Positions 17,535-25,580 of a stretch of 37,632 nt of DNA are shown here, piece by piece. Under the pieces are notes generated by a model that saw only the letters and a list, made by a program, of their open reading frames with translations, made no database searches and was not told the origin of the DNA. Source of the DNA: Opitutaceae bacterium (GTDB lineage Bacteria; Verrucomicrobiota; Verrucomicrobiia; Opitutales; Opitutaceae); the NCBI GenBank assembly GCA_020847775.1, contig JADLBI010000195.1, positions 1 through 37,632 of the forward strand, given 5' to 3'. The translations under genes and the position numbers were made by a program. Position 1 is the stretch's first letter; every line of letters starts with the position of its first letter.

Positions 17535-18188
17535 ATGACTGTTGAAATCATACATCCTTCCACGCCCCCGAGTTTTTCGGCGAGGTTTGCGCGCTGGCGC
17601 AAACCCATCAGTCGTGTGTTTGCTGCGGGTTTTGTCGGCTTGCTCGTTCTGACGACATCGCCGGGCACTTCGCTTTCCGTGCTGGTTCTGGAAATCGTCG
17701 GACTCCTCCTCATCATCGCGGCGGTGCTCGGCCGCATCTGGTGTGCTCTGTATATTGCTGGCAGAAAAAACACCGAATTGTGTTGCGACGGTCCGTATTC
17801 GGTCTGCCGGAACCCTCTCTATGTTTTCTCATTTTTCGGTGTGGTCGGCCTCGCGCTTGTCGCAAGGTCGGCGCCTCTCGGCTTGATCATCGCTCCCATT
17901 TTTTGGGGCTATCATCATTTCGTGATCAGTTCCGAGGAAACGCGCCTGCGGGAGCTTTTTGGCGAGGCTTACAACAAATACTACCGCGAGGTGCCGAGAC
18001 TCTGGCCGAGCTTTCGCCTTTATTGGTCACGTCCCAGTCTGGTCATTGATCCGCGGGTGATTGGTCGCGCGCTCTCCGAGGTCGCATGGTTTTTGATCGC
18101 GGTGGCGTGCCTGGAGATTGTGGAGCATATGCGCGGTGCTTCGCTTGGTGAAGCGAAGCTTCCGGTTCTTTTTACCTGGTCGTTCTAA
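17535..18188 (+). CDS. ICMT/PEMT-like membrane methyltransferase
   Basis: 217 aa integral membrane protein of the isoprenylcysteine/phospholipid methyltransferase family. Helices occur near the N-terminus (FAAGFVGLLVLTTSPG, LVLEIVGLLLIIAAVLGRIW). The family signature is CDGPYSVCRNPLYVFSFFG (residues about 84-102), followed by SSEETRLRELFGEAYNKYYR with the catalytic-region Glu pair and Tyr. The substrate (a lipid, isoprenoid or thiol) cannot be told. Such genes are frequent neighbours of cation P-type ATPases in metal-resistance loci, and one follows here 37 bp downstream. A further hydrophobic helix (VAWFLIAVACLEIVEHM) near the C-terminus is extra compared with minimal members. Confidence 0.82.
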   Translation: MTVEIIHPSTPPSFSARFARWRKPISRVFAAGFVGLLVLTTSPGTSLSVLVLEIVGLLLIIAAVLGRIWCALYIAGRKNTELCCDGPYSVCRNPLYVFSFFGVVGLALVARSAPLGLIIAPIFWGYHHFVISSEETRLRELFGEAYNKYYREVPRLWPSFRLYWSRPSLVIDPRVIGRALSEVAWFLIAVACLEIVEHMRGASLGEAKLPVLFTWSF

Positions 18189-18225
18189 AAATCCTGCCGC
18201 CCCTAACCCTACAAAAATAAATGCC

Positions 18226-20190
18226 ATGACACACGAGAACCACGACATGCCTGACCACGAACATTCTTGTAGGCACGATCATGGTGAAGGCAGCAATCGC
18301 AGCGAGACGATCAGTCTGGCTGTTTCCGGAGTGCTCGCCGGTGCGGCATTGTTGGTTCATTGGCGCGGTTGGTTGTCACCCGGAACAGTGGGTGGCATTG
18401 CGTTGGCCGCGATGCTTGCGGGGGGCTGGTTCCTGCTACCTAAGGCATGGAATGCGCTTAGGAAATTCCGGCCTGATATTAATCTTCTCGTCGTAATAGC
18501 CGCCATCGGCGCATCCATCATCGGCGAATGGGTCGAGGCCTCGGCGGTGGTGTTTCTATTCGGAGTCGCCGAGTGGCTCGAGGGCTGGGCCGACCGTCGC
18601 GCGCGCCGGGCCACCGAAGCCTTGTTGGAGCTGGCTCCAAAGACTGCGATGGTGAAACGGGATGGACGGTTTGTTGAACTGCCTGTCGAACAGGTCGTGG
18701 TTGGCGACACGGTCGCCACAAGGTCCGGCATGAGCATTCCCCTCGACGGGGAAATCATCACCGGCGAGTCTGCCGTCAACCAAGCGCCGATCACCGGCGA
18801 GTCCGTGCCCGTGGATAAGCAGCCCGGCGACACCGTGTTTGCCGGCACGATCAACGGCGAAGGCTCGCTGGAAATCAAAGTCACCAAGACGACCGGAGAT
18901 ACCACGCTCGCGCGTATCATCCGGCTGGTCGCGGAAGCGCAGGAACAGAAAGCGCCCACGCAACGGTTCGTGGATGTATTCGCCCGCTACTACACGCCCG
19001 CCGTGACGGTAGTCGCATTCCTAATCTTTCTTGTGCCGCCTTTGCTGATGGGTGGAGACTGGAATACTTGGCTCTATCGGGCTTGCGTTCTGCTCATCAT
19101 CGCGTGCCCGTGCGCATTGGTGATCTCCACGCCGGTTAGCATTGTCGCCGGGCTGACGGCGCTTGCGCGCCGCGGCGTGTTGGTGAAGGGCGGCGCTCAT
19201 CTCGAAACCATCGGACGACTCAAGGGCCTCGCTGTGGACAAGACGGGCACGATCACCGAAGGGAGGCCCCGCGTCCTCGGCGTCGAACTCATTCAAGCGG
19301 AAGAGTCGGAGGAGGTTCTTCGCATCGCCGCGGCAATCGACGTGCACTCCGCGCATCCGCTGGCGAAAGCCGTAGTTGCGTATGCTGCGGAACAAAACGT
19401 CTCCCACGGTCGAGCCGAAGGCTATCAGAACCGTAGCGGGCGCGGTGCGGAAGGCATGATCGACGGCCATGCCTATTTTGTGGGCAACCATCGTTTCGCT
19501 CACGAATTCGGAGTGTGCTCCGAAGAGATCGAAAGCCGCCTCGCGGGCATAGAGGCCAAAGGGCAGTCGGTCGTGGTGGTAGGCCATCGCCCGCACGGCG
19601 GATGCAAAGGCGAGGTCTTCGGCATCATCGCCATCGGCGACACTCTGCGAGCCAACGCCAAATCTGCCATTGCCGCGCTACACGCGGCCGGCGTCGAGCA
19701 AGTAGTGATGCTCAGTGGCGACAATCAGCGCACGGCGGATTTCATCGCCCGTCAGGTCGGCATCGACGAAGCGCGCGGCGATCTGCTTCCCGACAACAAG
19801 GTGGAAGCAGTGAAGGCACTCCGTGAAAACTGTGGCGTGGTAGGCATGGTTGGCGATGGCGTGAACGATGCACCCGCCATGGCTAGCGCCAACATCGGCA
19901 TCGCGATGGGCGCGGCCGGCACGGATGCCGCAATTGAGACCGCCGACATCGCGCTGATGGAGGATGAGCTGGGCAAGATCGCTGAGACCATTCACCTCGG
20001 CCGGCGCACCCTGCGTATCATTTATTTCAATGTGGCCTTCTCACTTGGGCTGAAGGCGGTGTTTTTGGTCCTGACCCTTATGGGTCACGCCAGCCTGTGG
20101 TTTGCGATCCTCGCAGACACGGGCGCCACGCTGTTAGTGATTGCGAACGCACTTCGCCTACTAGCAAAACCCAATGCAAAGGAGGCTTGA
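18226..20190 (+). CDS. zntA: Zn/Cd/Pb-type P1B ATPase with His-rich N-terminus
   Basis: 654 aa from ATG 18226; the longer open frame from 18118 overlaps the upstream gene and gives a Cys/Arg-rich leader unlike this family. The N-terminus is His-rich (HENHDMPDHEHSCRHDHGEG) and replaces the usual GMxCxxC metal-binding domain. Motifs in order are TGES (190-193), the transport motif CPC (294-296), the phosphorylation site DKTGT (338-342), the HP dipeptide in HSAHPLAKA, and GDGVNDAPA. CPC plus these features gives the Zn/Cd/Pb subgroup of P1B ATPases. It pumps metal from cytoplasm to periplasm, where the Czc system could take it across the outer membrane. No ArsR- or MerR-type regulator is next to it. 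Confidence 0.92.
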   Translation: MTHENHDMPDHEHSCRHDHGEGSNRSETISLAVSGVLAGAALLVHWRGWLSPGTVGGIALAAMLAGGWFLLPKAWNALRKFRPDINLLVVIAAIGASIIGEWVEASAVVFLFGVAEWLEGWADRRARRATEALLELAPKTAMVKRDGRFVELPVEQVVVGDTVATRSGMSIPLDGEIITGESAVNQAPITGESVPVDKQPGDTVFAGTINGEGSLEIKVTKTTGDTTLARIIRLVAEAQEQKAPTQRFVDVFARYYTPAVTVVAFLIFLVPPLLMGGDWNTWLYRACVLLIIACPCALVISTPVSIVAGLTALARRGVLVKGGAHLETIGRLKGLAVDKTGTITEGRPRVLGVELIQAEESEEVLRIAAAIDVHSAHPLAKAVVAYAAEQNVSHGRAEGYQNRSGRGAEGMIDGHAYFVGNHRFAHEFGVCSEEIESRLAGIEAKGQSVVVVGHRPHGGCKGEVFGIIAIGDTLRANAKSAIAALHAAGVEQVVMLSGDNQRTADFIARQVGIDEARGDLLPDNKVEAVKALRENCGVVGMVGDGVNDAPAMASANIGIAMGAAGTDAAIETADIALMEDELGKIAETIHLGRRTLRIIYFNVAFSLGLKAVFLVLTLMGHASLWFAILADTGATLLVIANALRLLAKPNAKEA

Positions 20191-20196
20191 TCTTGC

Positions 20197-20436
20197 ATGC
20201 GCCCCAAGCGGACAGCGAAGAAGCCTGCCAAAGGCCCACATCGGGTGGGGTGGCAACTGGAGGTGGTGCCGTGGATGATCTGCCTAGGGATGCTGCTAGG
20301 CTTTGGAGCCGAGGTCTTTTACTGGGAAAATAATTTTCTGTGGATGACCGGGGGAAGCATCGCCGGCGCAATGGTTGGTGGAGTCTGTGATACGGCCTTG
20401 TTCCTCTACCGCCGATGTCGGCAAAAACGAATATGA
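20197..20436 (+). CDS. Small membrane protein at end of metal cluster
   Basis: 79 aa. A good ribosome site (AAAGGAGG, 20178-20185) lies 11 bp before ATG 20197, overlapping the end of the ATPase gene. A basic N-terminus (MRPKRTAKKPAKGPHR) precedes two hydrophobic helices (VVPWMICLGMLLGFGAEVF and FLWMTGGSIAGAMVGGVC), and a basic tail (YRRCRQKRI) ends the protein. This suggests an inner-membrane hairpin with both ends in the cytoplasm. No family is recognised. It could be an accessory of the ATPase. Confidence 0.6.
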   Translation: MRPKRTAKKPAKGPHRVGWQLEVVPWMICLGMLLGFGAEVFYWENNFLWMTGGSIAGAMVGGVCDTALFLYRRCRQKRI

Positions 20437-20928
20437 CCAGCCCATAATCGCTGAAAAATATGGGCCGCGGCAATTATCGCACTTGTTCGCAAACTCGGCA
20501 TTGAGGGTAATGACAAAATATTCCTTCGGTCAGCCATCAAGAGATTCTAGGTCGTTTTCGCAGACATCAGATTGGGAAAGTGTAATGAAGCAATGTCTCG
20601 TTGTCTGAGACAGGCCATTGCCACCACTAAAACGGACAGTTGCGACATCAACGCCAAAGCGGACATCAGTAGTGCCCTGGGTTCGTGTGCTGAGTTGCCG
20701 AGTTGATACTACCACAATCTACCAAACCAATAAAACAAAAATACCATGTGATAATTCCTCTATAACAGGGTCCTGCTAATGAACAACAAATGATTTCTGA
20801 CACCAAGGGATGTCTAACTTGTTATAATCCATTTCTTATCACCGATGACTGAATGGATACAAATCTCATAAACAAACCTTTCTAAATGAAATGAATTCAT
20901 CTCTGGTGACGTTTTGAATTATCAAGAG

Positions 20929-21018
20929 CCATCCGGGGGCCCGTTCGTCGGGTGGATGTAATAAGCATGTAACCCTGACACATGCTTATGAAAACTCACA
21001 TACAATTTCAGAGGTATA
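20929..21018 (+). repeat. 90-bp direct repeat, copy A
   Basis: It matches 22738-22828 with only a few differences. It contains two potential hairpins: CATCC...GGATG, and perfect 10-bp arms ATAAGCATGT/ACATGCTTAT around AACCCTGAC. The last part encodes MLMKTH-x-Q-x-QRYT in both copies, after which the sequences diverge sharply. The two copies flank the second ParS-like/DnaE2 module. Confidence 0.9.
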
Positions 21019-21040
21019 CTGGTAAAGTAATTAAGAAATG

Positions 21041-21168
21041 TCGCAAGACGACATCTTATGGTGATCAAAATAGCGCGACATTTTGTGGTGATCAACTTTT
21101 CGCCGAAAAGTGCGACAATATTTGTGCATCAAATCGTTCACCATCTATTGTCACATTTTGCATCAATC
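21041..21168 (+). repeat. Array of four imperfect ~22-bp direct repeats
   Basis: Units start at 21049 (CGACATCTTATGGTGATCAA), 21076 (CGACATTTTGTGGTGATCAA), 21113 (CGACAATATTTGTGCATCAA) and 21150 (GTCACATTTTGCATCAATC), at offsets of 27, 37 and 37 bp. A short inverted repeat ATGTCG/CGACAT opens the array. It could be a set of transposase-binding sites at an element end, or iterons. No adjacent gene explains it. Confidence 0.65.
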
Positions 21169-21488
21169 TACGTGCGTGTTGTGACGTTGGTCCTAGACTG
21201 GAGCATGCTTAACTCTCTTCAGCACGCCTTTGTTGATGGAGCCATAAGTTGGCCACAGTTGCAAAATTGAACTAATTGCGGGCCAAAATCGCTGAAGAAT
21301 TTGACTAGCAGACGGAAAGTCGAACGGCTACTTGTTCGCTCGAGTTGGTGATTGTTACCATTTCACCACGCTCAATAACTTTCAGTCGGCTTTTCGAAAA
21401 ACCGTAGTTCTAAACATAACCGAAGACACGGTCGCGGCTCAGGGATGCTCCAACTGCGCTTGATCAATCTCCGATCCGGAGTCAGTAT

Positions 21489-21893
21489 GTGAGTGTGGCA
21501 CAGCATTCATCTTACGTCGTCCCGGTCCTAGCATTGCGTGAGGACGAATTTGAGCGCCGCACGCTCGAAGGCGTAAGTTGGAGTGAGGTTTGTCATTTGG
21601 CTCATGAACTGAAGTTGTCACTTTCTGGGTTCGCTCACGTTCTCGGTATCCCTAGTTCCTCTTTCTTCTCGAGAAAAGGTAAGCGTTTCAGCAAGTGGCC
21701 GTCGGAAAAGATCCTGCGTTACGAGCGACTTTTGCACCTTGGAAGAAAGGTATTTGGAGATGGTGCGGTATCGTGGCTGCTTGAGCCGAATCCATATCTT
21801 GCGGGTGTTAGTCCTCTTTCGAAAGGTAGGACGGAAGCTGGAGCGCGACAGGTTGAACTGTTGATGGCGCGAATTGACCACGGTCTTGGTTAA
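21489..21893 (+). CDS. Xre/MbcA/ParS-type antitoxin-like protein, copy 2
   Basis: 134 aa from GTG 21489. It has the same architecture as the copy at the window start: an N-terminal DNA-binding-like region (LKLSLSGFAHVLGIPSSSFF) and a DUF2384 C-terminal toxin-binding region (KVFGDGAVSWLLEPNPYLAG, then TEAGARQVELLMARIDHGL). No RES toxin gene follows. Instead the stop codon is 1 bp from the stop of the convergent DnaE2 fragment. The gene is intact, which suggests selection despite the missing toxin. It lies between the two 90-bp repeats. Confidence 0.75.
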   Translation: MSVAQHSSYVVPVLALREDEFERRTLEGVSWSEVCHLAHELKLSLSGFAHVLGIPSSSFFSRKGKRFSKWPSEKILRYERLLHLGRKVFGDGAVSWLLEPNPYLAGVSPLSKGRTEAGARQVELLMARIDHGLG

Positions 21894-21894
21894 C

Positions 21895-22310
21895 TCAATG
21901 GAAATCGTGGCTTGCCTGATCCGGTAGTTGGGTGGACCGAAGAGGCTCGATCCGCTCTACCTTAACATGGACCACGCCGTCCTGAATTTGCACCGGACCT
22001 TCTAAAACGAGGGCCGGTGTCTGAGTCACGATCAGCCGGTTGGTTTCGAAAATATCGGCATAGAGGATGCCATTCGCGATGCCGGTTTCGTCCTCCAATG
22101 AAACGAACACGACGCCTTTTGCAGTGCCGGGACGCTGTCGGCAAATGACACTGCCACCCACTCGCACTCGGGTGCCGCTTTTAGCGAAGGCCAATCCATC
22201 CGCTCGACATAAATCGGGAAACTGTGAGTGGAGACGCTTCATTGGATTATCTCAAATGGTTAACCCAACGCAGGCGAAGTCCGCCTGGATACGCTCGGTG
22301 ATAATCATCG
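21895..22310 (-). pseudogene. dnaE2: C-terminal fragment of DnaE2, copy 2 (in-frame stop)
   Basis: The same portion of error-prone polymerase DnaE2 as at 9264-9690: ITERIQADFACVGLT, an in-frame TGA at about 22252-22254, then LAKSGTRVRVGGSVICRQRP, GTAKGVVFVSLEDETGIANG, VLEGPVQIQDGVVHVKVERI and the same SHDFH-like end. The frame is otherwise intact, with no frameshift, so the two copies decayed independently. Its upstream limit is a palindrome at the same codon as in copy 1. The C-terminal OB-fold piece alone cannot polymerise DNA. Confidence 0.82.
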
Positions 22311-22321
22311 AGGTTAGATAT

Positions 22322-22387
22322 GCACCTTCATTACGTAAAACGCCGTTACGGGATTTACCGTAACGGCGTTTTACGTAATGAAGGTGC
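22322..22387. repeat. Perfect palindrome with 30-bp arms abutting DnaE2 fragment copy 2
   Basis: The left arm is 22322-22351 (starting GCACCTTCATTACGT), a 6-bp centre GATTTA follows, and the right arm is 22358-22387. It can extrude as a cruciform. The outer GCACCTTCATTACG is shared with copy 1, while the inner sequence differs. Confidence 0.92.
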
Positions 22388-22414
22388 TTGAGCATTCCGT
22401 CTCTGGCGGCGCGA

Positions 22415-22615
22415 TCACGGCCACATCCATACAGCCTTTTGACGAAAGTTGATTTGCTGGATGGATGACTGAATTTGGGTGTCGAATTCAAGACGGTCCG
22501 GTATCGGGAAGCGTGGTCCGTTGACGCCTTGGTCCAAGGCATGACTGTTGTAGATAGCCACGTGACCGAAGGGCTGAGGGTCGGTTGTCGAATCGGACTG
22601 TCGTTGGGCGGCCAT
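22415..22615 (-). CDS. Small ORF with strong ribosome site, function unknown
   Basis: 66 aa. The start ATG at 22615 is preceded on the minus strand by AAGGAAGGAAACGG, an unusually good Shine-Dalgarno sequence for this region. The polar protein (MAAQRQSDSTTDPQPFGHVA, ending FRQKAVWMWP) has no recognised domain, membrane segment or metal site. It ends close to the big palindrome and may be a truncated gene. Confidence 0.35.
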   Translation of the reverse strand: MAAQRQSDSTTDPQPFGHVAIYNSHALDQGVNGPRFPIPDRLEFDTQIQSSIQQINFRQKAVWMWP

Positions 22616-22737
22616 CCGTTTCCTTCCTTTTGGAAGGGATTAATTTAGTGCTCCATAGAATCATGGCCCACATCGCAACGTGTCCATACCATAGGGCCAT
22701 TTGTAGGTAGATCATCTCTATCACCGCATAGACTAAG

Positions 22738-22828
22738 CATCCGGAGGCCCGTTCGTGGGATGGATGTAATAAGCATGTAACCCTGACACATGCTTATGAA
22801 AACTCACCTACAACTTCAGAGGTATACC
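22738..22828 (+). repeat. 90-bp direct repeat, copy B
   Basis: It matches 20929-21018, with the same two hairpins and the same ATG-initiated MLMKTH-type coding end. Downstream it runs into a 118-codon open frame, whereas copy A runs into the four-unit repeat array. Confidence 0.9.
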
Positions 22829-23146
22829 ATTACCCTAACTTGGATTTCGATGCGCCGTCACATCAGCTTTGATCCGATTGCGGTCGAGCAATCGCCAGTG
22901 AATCGTTACGAAGAAATCCGAAGCCGGCATCTGCGTGAAAACGGCGTCCATTTGCCTATGCTAACACCCGGCGATTGGTCGTGTCCTGTTTCATATAATG
23001 AAGAATTAAGCCTGCTCCTAACAGTCGTTAGCGAACTCGACACGAAAAAGCTCCAAAAACAATTGGTAAGAGCTCTCGTGCCCGAGTTTACGGATCGGGT
23101 TCATGTTAAGCTCTATCGAAGTGGTGCAGTTGAGGTGGATTGTTAA
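22790..23146 (+). CDS. Hypothetical protein starting inside 90-bp repeat
   Basis: 118 aa from ATG 22790 (others at 22796 and 22850). The first 13 codons are repeat DNA. The remainder (MRRHISFDPIAVEQSPVNRY onward, then LPMLTPGDWSCPVSYNEELS and VRALVPEFTDRVHVKLYRSG) looks like a real soluble protein, but I recognise no family. It converges with, and overlaps by 41 bp, the 3' end of tniQ. It may be cargo of the Tn7-like element or an accessory at its inner boundary. Confidence 0.4.
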   Translation: MLMKTHLQLQRYTITLTWISMRRHISFDPIAVEQSPVNRYEEIRSRHLRENGVHLPMLTPGDWSCPVSYNEELSLLLTVVSELDTKKLQKQLVRALVPEFTDRVHVKLYRSGAVEVDC

Positions 23147-24458
23147 CGATTTTATCAGGGAGAGTGAGTTCCAGCTGTTGCAGAATCGCGCGGGCCTTTG
23201 CGCTTCGCATGACGCCAGGCTTTGGCATGTGGTCACTAACCTGCTTGCGAGTTGGTCGAGGAGAATCCTGCTTAGCTCTAAGGTAGGCTTCTTTCAATGT
23301 TAGGCGCAAGGCTTGCTGACGCGCTGCAACTTTTACCCTGCAACTCGCAATATGGACTTGGCTTATCTCGCGACATAGCTCAGGGAAGTGCTTTCGGATT
23401 ACTCGTGGCGAGAAGCCGACATATTGGGCCACTTCTTCAAGGCTTGGCGGATTGGAGAGACGGTCACTGCGAATACTCGCAATGGAAGTGAGGACAGTCT
23501 GCGTCTGAAAGAGACGGGCGCGGCGCCGAGGAATTTGGTGTTTTGGCTCTAAAGCGATGGATACGATGGAGGTTGGGACCCGTCCTAAAACCACGTCATT
23601 CAATGAAAGACCAAAAGCCCGGGCAACACGGAGGTAGTTTTCAAGGTCAGGCTTTGCGGCACCTGCACGCCAATACCACGCTGTAATTCGGCTTACCCCG
23701 AGTTTCTCACCGAGTTCAGAACAGTTGCGAATGCCTGTGGCCGACATGCATGCTTCCAAAACCTCTGGTATCGGTGCTGGCGCCTTCGGTGCATTCGCCT
23801 CCTGCATGGCTACATGGAAGCGTTCCATCTCATGTGCCACCCACAGTTCGTAAGTGCTAGCGGGCTGTAATTGAAGGGGCAATACGTCGGACAGGAAAGC
23901 CTCGCATTTTGGGCAAGTTCCAGGGCGGGATCTGGCTTCGAGAGGCGCAAAATGGCTACCGCATGAGGGACACGCCTGAACAAGCCGGACCTTGTGGGAG
24001 GAACATACCTTAACGGGCGCTAGGGACCACATTAGGCGATCATATTTATTTCCTTCTTTGTGGCATTCCGGACACCAACAATGGTTGCGGCGAAGGAGAC
24101 GCAACTTTGGGAAGAGATGTGCCCAACTTGAGATGGTGGCTTCCTGCAGGTTTGATGTCAGCATTTGTGCCTCCAGAACCTCGATCCACTTCTCTGCGTT
24201 GCGATGTCCATTAATTGCCCAACCCATCCGAAGCTGCTTGGCTCCGCGGAGCCAGCGTCCAACGTTTTCCGGCTTCCCCACGGCGTGCCATTCAAGTCCA
24301 CGATGGAGCAAGCCAGATGGTCGATGAAAGTGCTCCTTCGCAACCCGAGCGACAAAACTAGCCAAGCTTTCAACTTGGCCAGTGCCACGACCAAGAAGCG
24401 GCACACTAAACAGCCACGACCGAGGAGGAATTTCGGGAGTGTGCATCAGCTCGCGCAT
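23106..24458 (-). CDS. tniQ: TniQ/TnsD-type target-selection protein with two HTH regions
   Basis: 450 aa from ATG 24458; a second start, ATG 24446, overlaps the tnsC stop as TGATG. The N-terminal TniQ domain opens PPRSWLFSVPLLGRGTGQVE and SLASFVARVA. Zinc-ligand pairs follow: HCWCPECH (126-133), VCSSH (151-155), CPSC (163-166) and CPKC (182-185). The C-terminal half holds an Xre-like HTH (NCSELGEKLGVSRITAWYWR, 245-264) and a second HTH (SLEEVAQYVGFSPRVIRKHF, 339-358). That makes it more TnsD-like than the short Cas-associated TniQ proteins. It should bind the attachment site, plausibly the tRNA-Ile gene end, and recruit TnsC. It overlaps tnsC by 13 bp. Confidence 0.85.
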   Translation of the reverse strand: MRELMHTPEIPPRSWLFSVPLLGRGTGQVESLASFVARVAKEHFHRPSGLLHRGLEWHAVGKPENVGRWLRGAKQLRMGWAINGHRNAEKWIEVLEAQMLTSNLQEATISSWAHLFPKLRLLRRNHCWCPECHKEGNKYDRLMWSLAPVKVCSSHKVRLVQACPSCGSHFAPLEARSRPGTCPKCEAFLSDVLPLQLQPASTYELWVAHEMERFHVAMQEANAPKAPAPIPEVLEACMSATGIRNCSELGEKLGVSRITAWYWRAGAAKPDLENYLRVARAFGLSLNDVVLGRVPTSIVSIALEPKHQIPRRRARLFQTQTVLTSIASIRSDRLSNPPSLEEVAQYVGFSPRVIRKHFPELCREISQVHIASCRVKVAARQQALRLTLKEAYLRAKQDSPRPTRKQVSDHMPKPGVMRSAKARAILQQLELTLPDKIVNNPPQLHHFDRA

Positions 24459-25576
24459 GCCTCGGGCTCGCCGTCTCGAAAGGCACCGCCAGTTGGGTCC
24501 GACCTCGGATTCGGTGTTCCGGGTGAAGCATTTCGATTTTTAGACTCTTTGAGCGGAAGCTCCGGTTGCTCAATATACGGAAAGTTTAGCATTTCCCGTA
24601 GCGAGTCGTTTTGGCTGCTGCAGTTATCGAGAATAGATTCCTTTTCTTTCGCTTCGGAAAGTAGGAGCCGAAGTTTCTGGTTTTGCATAGCAGTGGCCTC
24701 GAGATCCTGAACTGTGATGAAGTCACGATTGTTGCGGCAGGCGTGCCCGAGAGCAGCCATCAGCCAATTTTTGACGATGCCAGTACAGCCTATTGATTTT
24801 TCATACATGAGTTCGACTCGCGATTTGAGATCTAGCGTGTGGTGTAGCGGCACGCAGGAACCAAAGCCTTTGATCATCTCAGTGAAGGCATTAAGATCAC
24901 TCTGCCTTTCACAGCGGTAGCGCGAGAAGTGGAAGGTGTTACTTCGTCGGGCAAGTTGAGGTGACGCATCGAGCAGCGCAGCCAACTCGTACGTCCCGAA
25001 CATCACGTGCAGTGTCCGAGATCGGTTAGCGATAGACTTTATTTTGTCTAATTGCTGCGGGAGTAGCCGAGCGTTCGAAACCTGGCAAAGGTGGTTGGCC
25101 TCGTCTAGCAAGGTCACTAATGGACGACGATGGGCAATGGCTGACATGACGGCTTTGTGTGGGCCATGATTACGTGGTGTGGGCGGAAGTTCCTTCAGAA
25201 TTTCCTTTGACGGTGCGAGGGGGAGTTGGAGCTGTTCTAGGTAGTCGACGTAGAAGGGTCCCCAGGCAAAGTTACCTACGTTAGTTGCTTGCACATCAAA
25301 AGCCACGTAAGGAAGCCGCGAACGGTCTTCATTGAGCTCGTCGGCATGCATTTGGAGCACCATTTTTTGAGTAGCCACCATGAGACGCGATTTCCCGACA
25401 CCGGAGGGACCAACAATGAACAAAAGATTCGAGTCTAGGGGGAAATCGATTCGATTGCGGATGAGTCCCAGTGCCTCGCTAAACCGAAGGTGTCCGACGA
25501 GGCACTTCTCGAGCTTGTCGCGCGCTTGAAACATGACCTCCGTGGTTTTGATAGATTTGCGTTCAAGATAAGACAT
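24446..25576 (-). CDS. tnsC: TnsC/TniB-type AAA+ transposition regulator
   Basis: 376 aa. Walker A is VGPSGVGKS (residues 55-63), and Walker B is LVTLLDEANHL (153-163). The TniB-like continuation (SIANRSRTLHVMFGTYELAA, LARRSNTFHFSRYRCERQSD) and the KSIGCTGIVKNWLMAALGHA sensor-2 region are present. The last roughly 50 residues (PELPLKESKNRNASPGTPNP onward) are a disordered Pro/Ser tail. It is an ATP-dependent adaptor that links the target-bound TniQ to the TnsAB transposase and carries target immunity in Tn7. It starts 4 bp after the tnsAB stop and overlaps tniQ, so the three genes form one operon. Confidence 0.88.
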   Translation of the reverse strand: MSYLERKSIKTTEVMFQARDKLEKCLVGHLRFSEALGLIRNRIDFPLDSNLLFIVGPSGVGKSRLMVATQKMVLQMHADELNEDRSRLPYVAFDVQATNVGNFAWGPFYVDYLEQLQLPLAPSKEILKELPPTPRNHGPHKAVMSAIAHRRPLVTLLDEANHLCQVSNARLLPQQLDKIKSIANRSRTLHVMFGTYELAALLDASPQLARRSNTFHFSRYRCERQSDLNAFTEMIKGFGSCVPLHHTLDLKSRVELMYEKSIGCTGIVKNWLMAALGHACRNNRDFITVQDLEATAMQNQKLRLLLSEAKEKESILDNCSSQNDSLREMLNFPYIEQPELPLKESKNRNASPGTPNPRSDPTGGAFRDGEPEACAS

Positions 25577-25580
25577 GATG

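Larger units (their letters stand above)
20437..21488. other. AT-rich gene-free stretch with repeats
   Basis: No convincing gene. It contains TGTCTC/GAGACA arms at about 20594-20613, two short repeats (CGACATCAACGCC, GGACATCAGTAGTGCC, about 20640-20680) reminiscent of transposase-binding repeats, the first 90-bp direct repeat and the four-unit array described separately. The base composition is clearly more AT-rich than the metal cluster to its left. This looks like a junction between separately acquired pieces. Confidence 0.5.

Noticed and set aside
20929..22828. 90-bp repeats as integron attC sites
   Set aside because: The size and hairpins are suggestive, but the R' and R'' core sites (GTTRRRY and RYYYAAC) are absent and no integron integrase is in the window.
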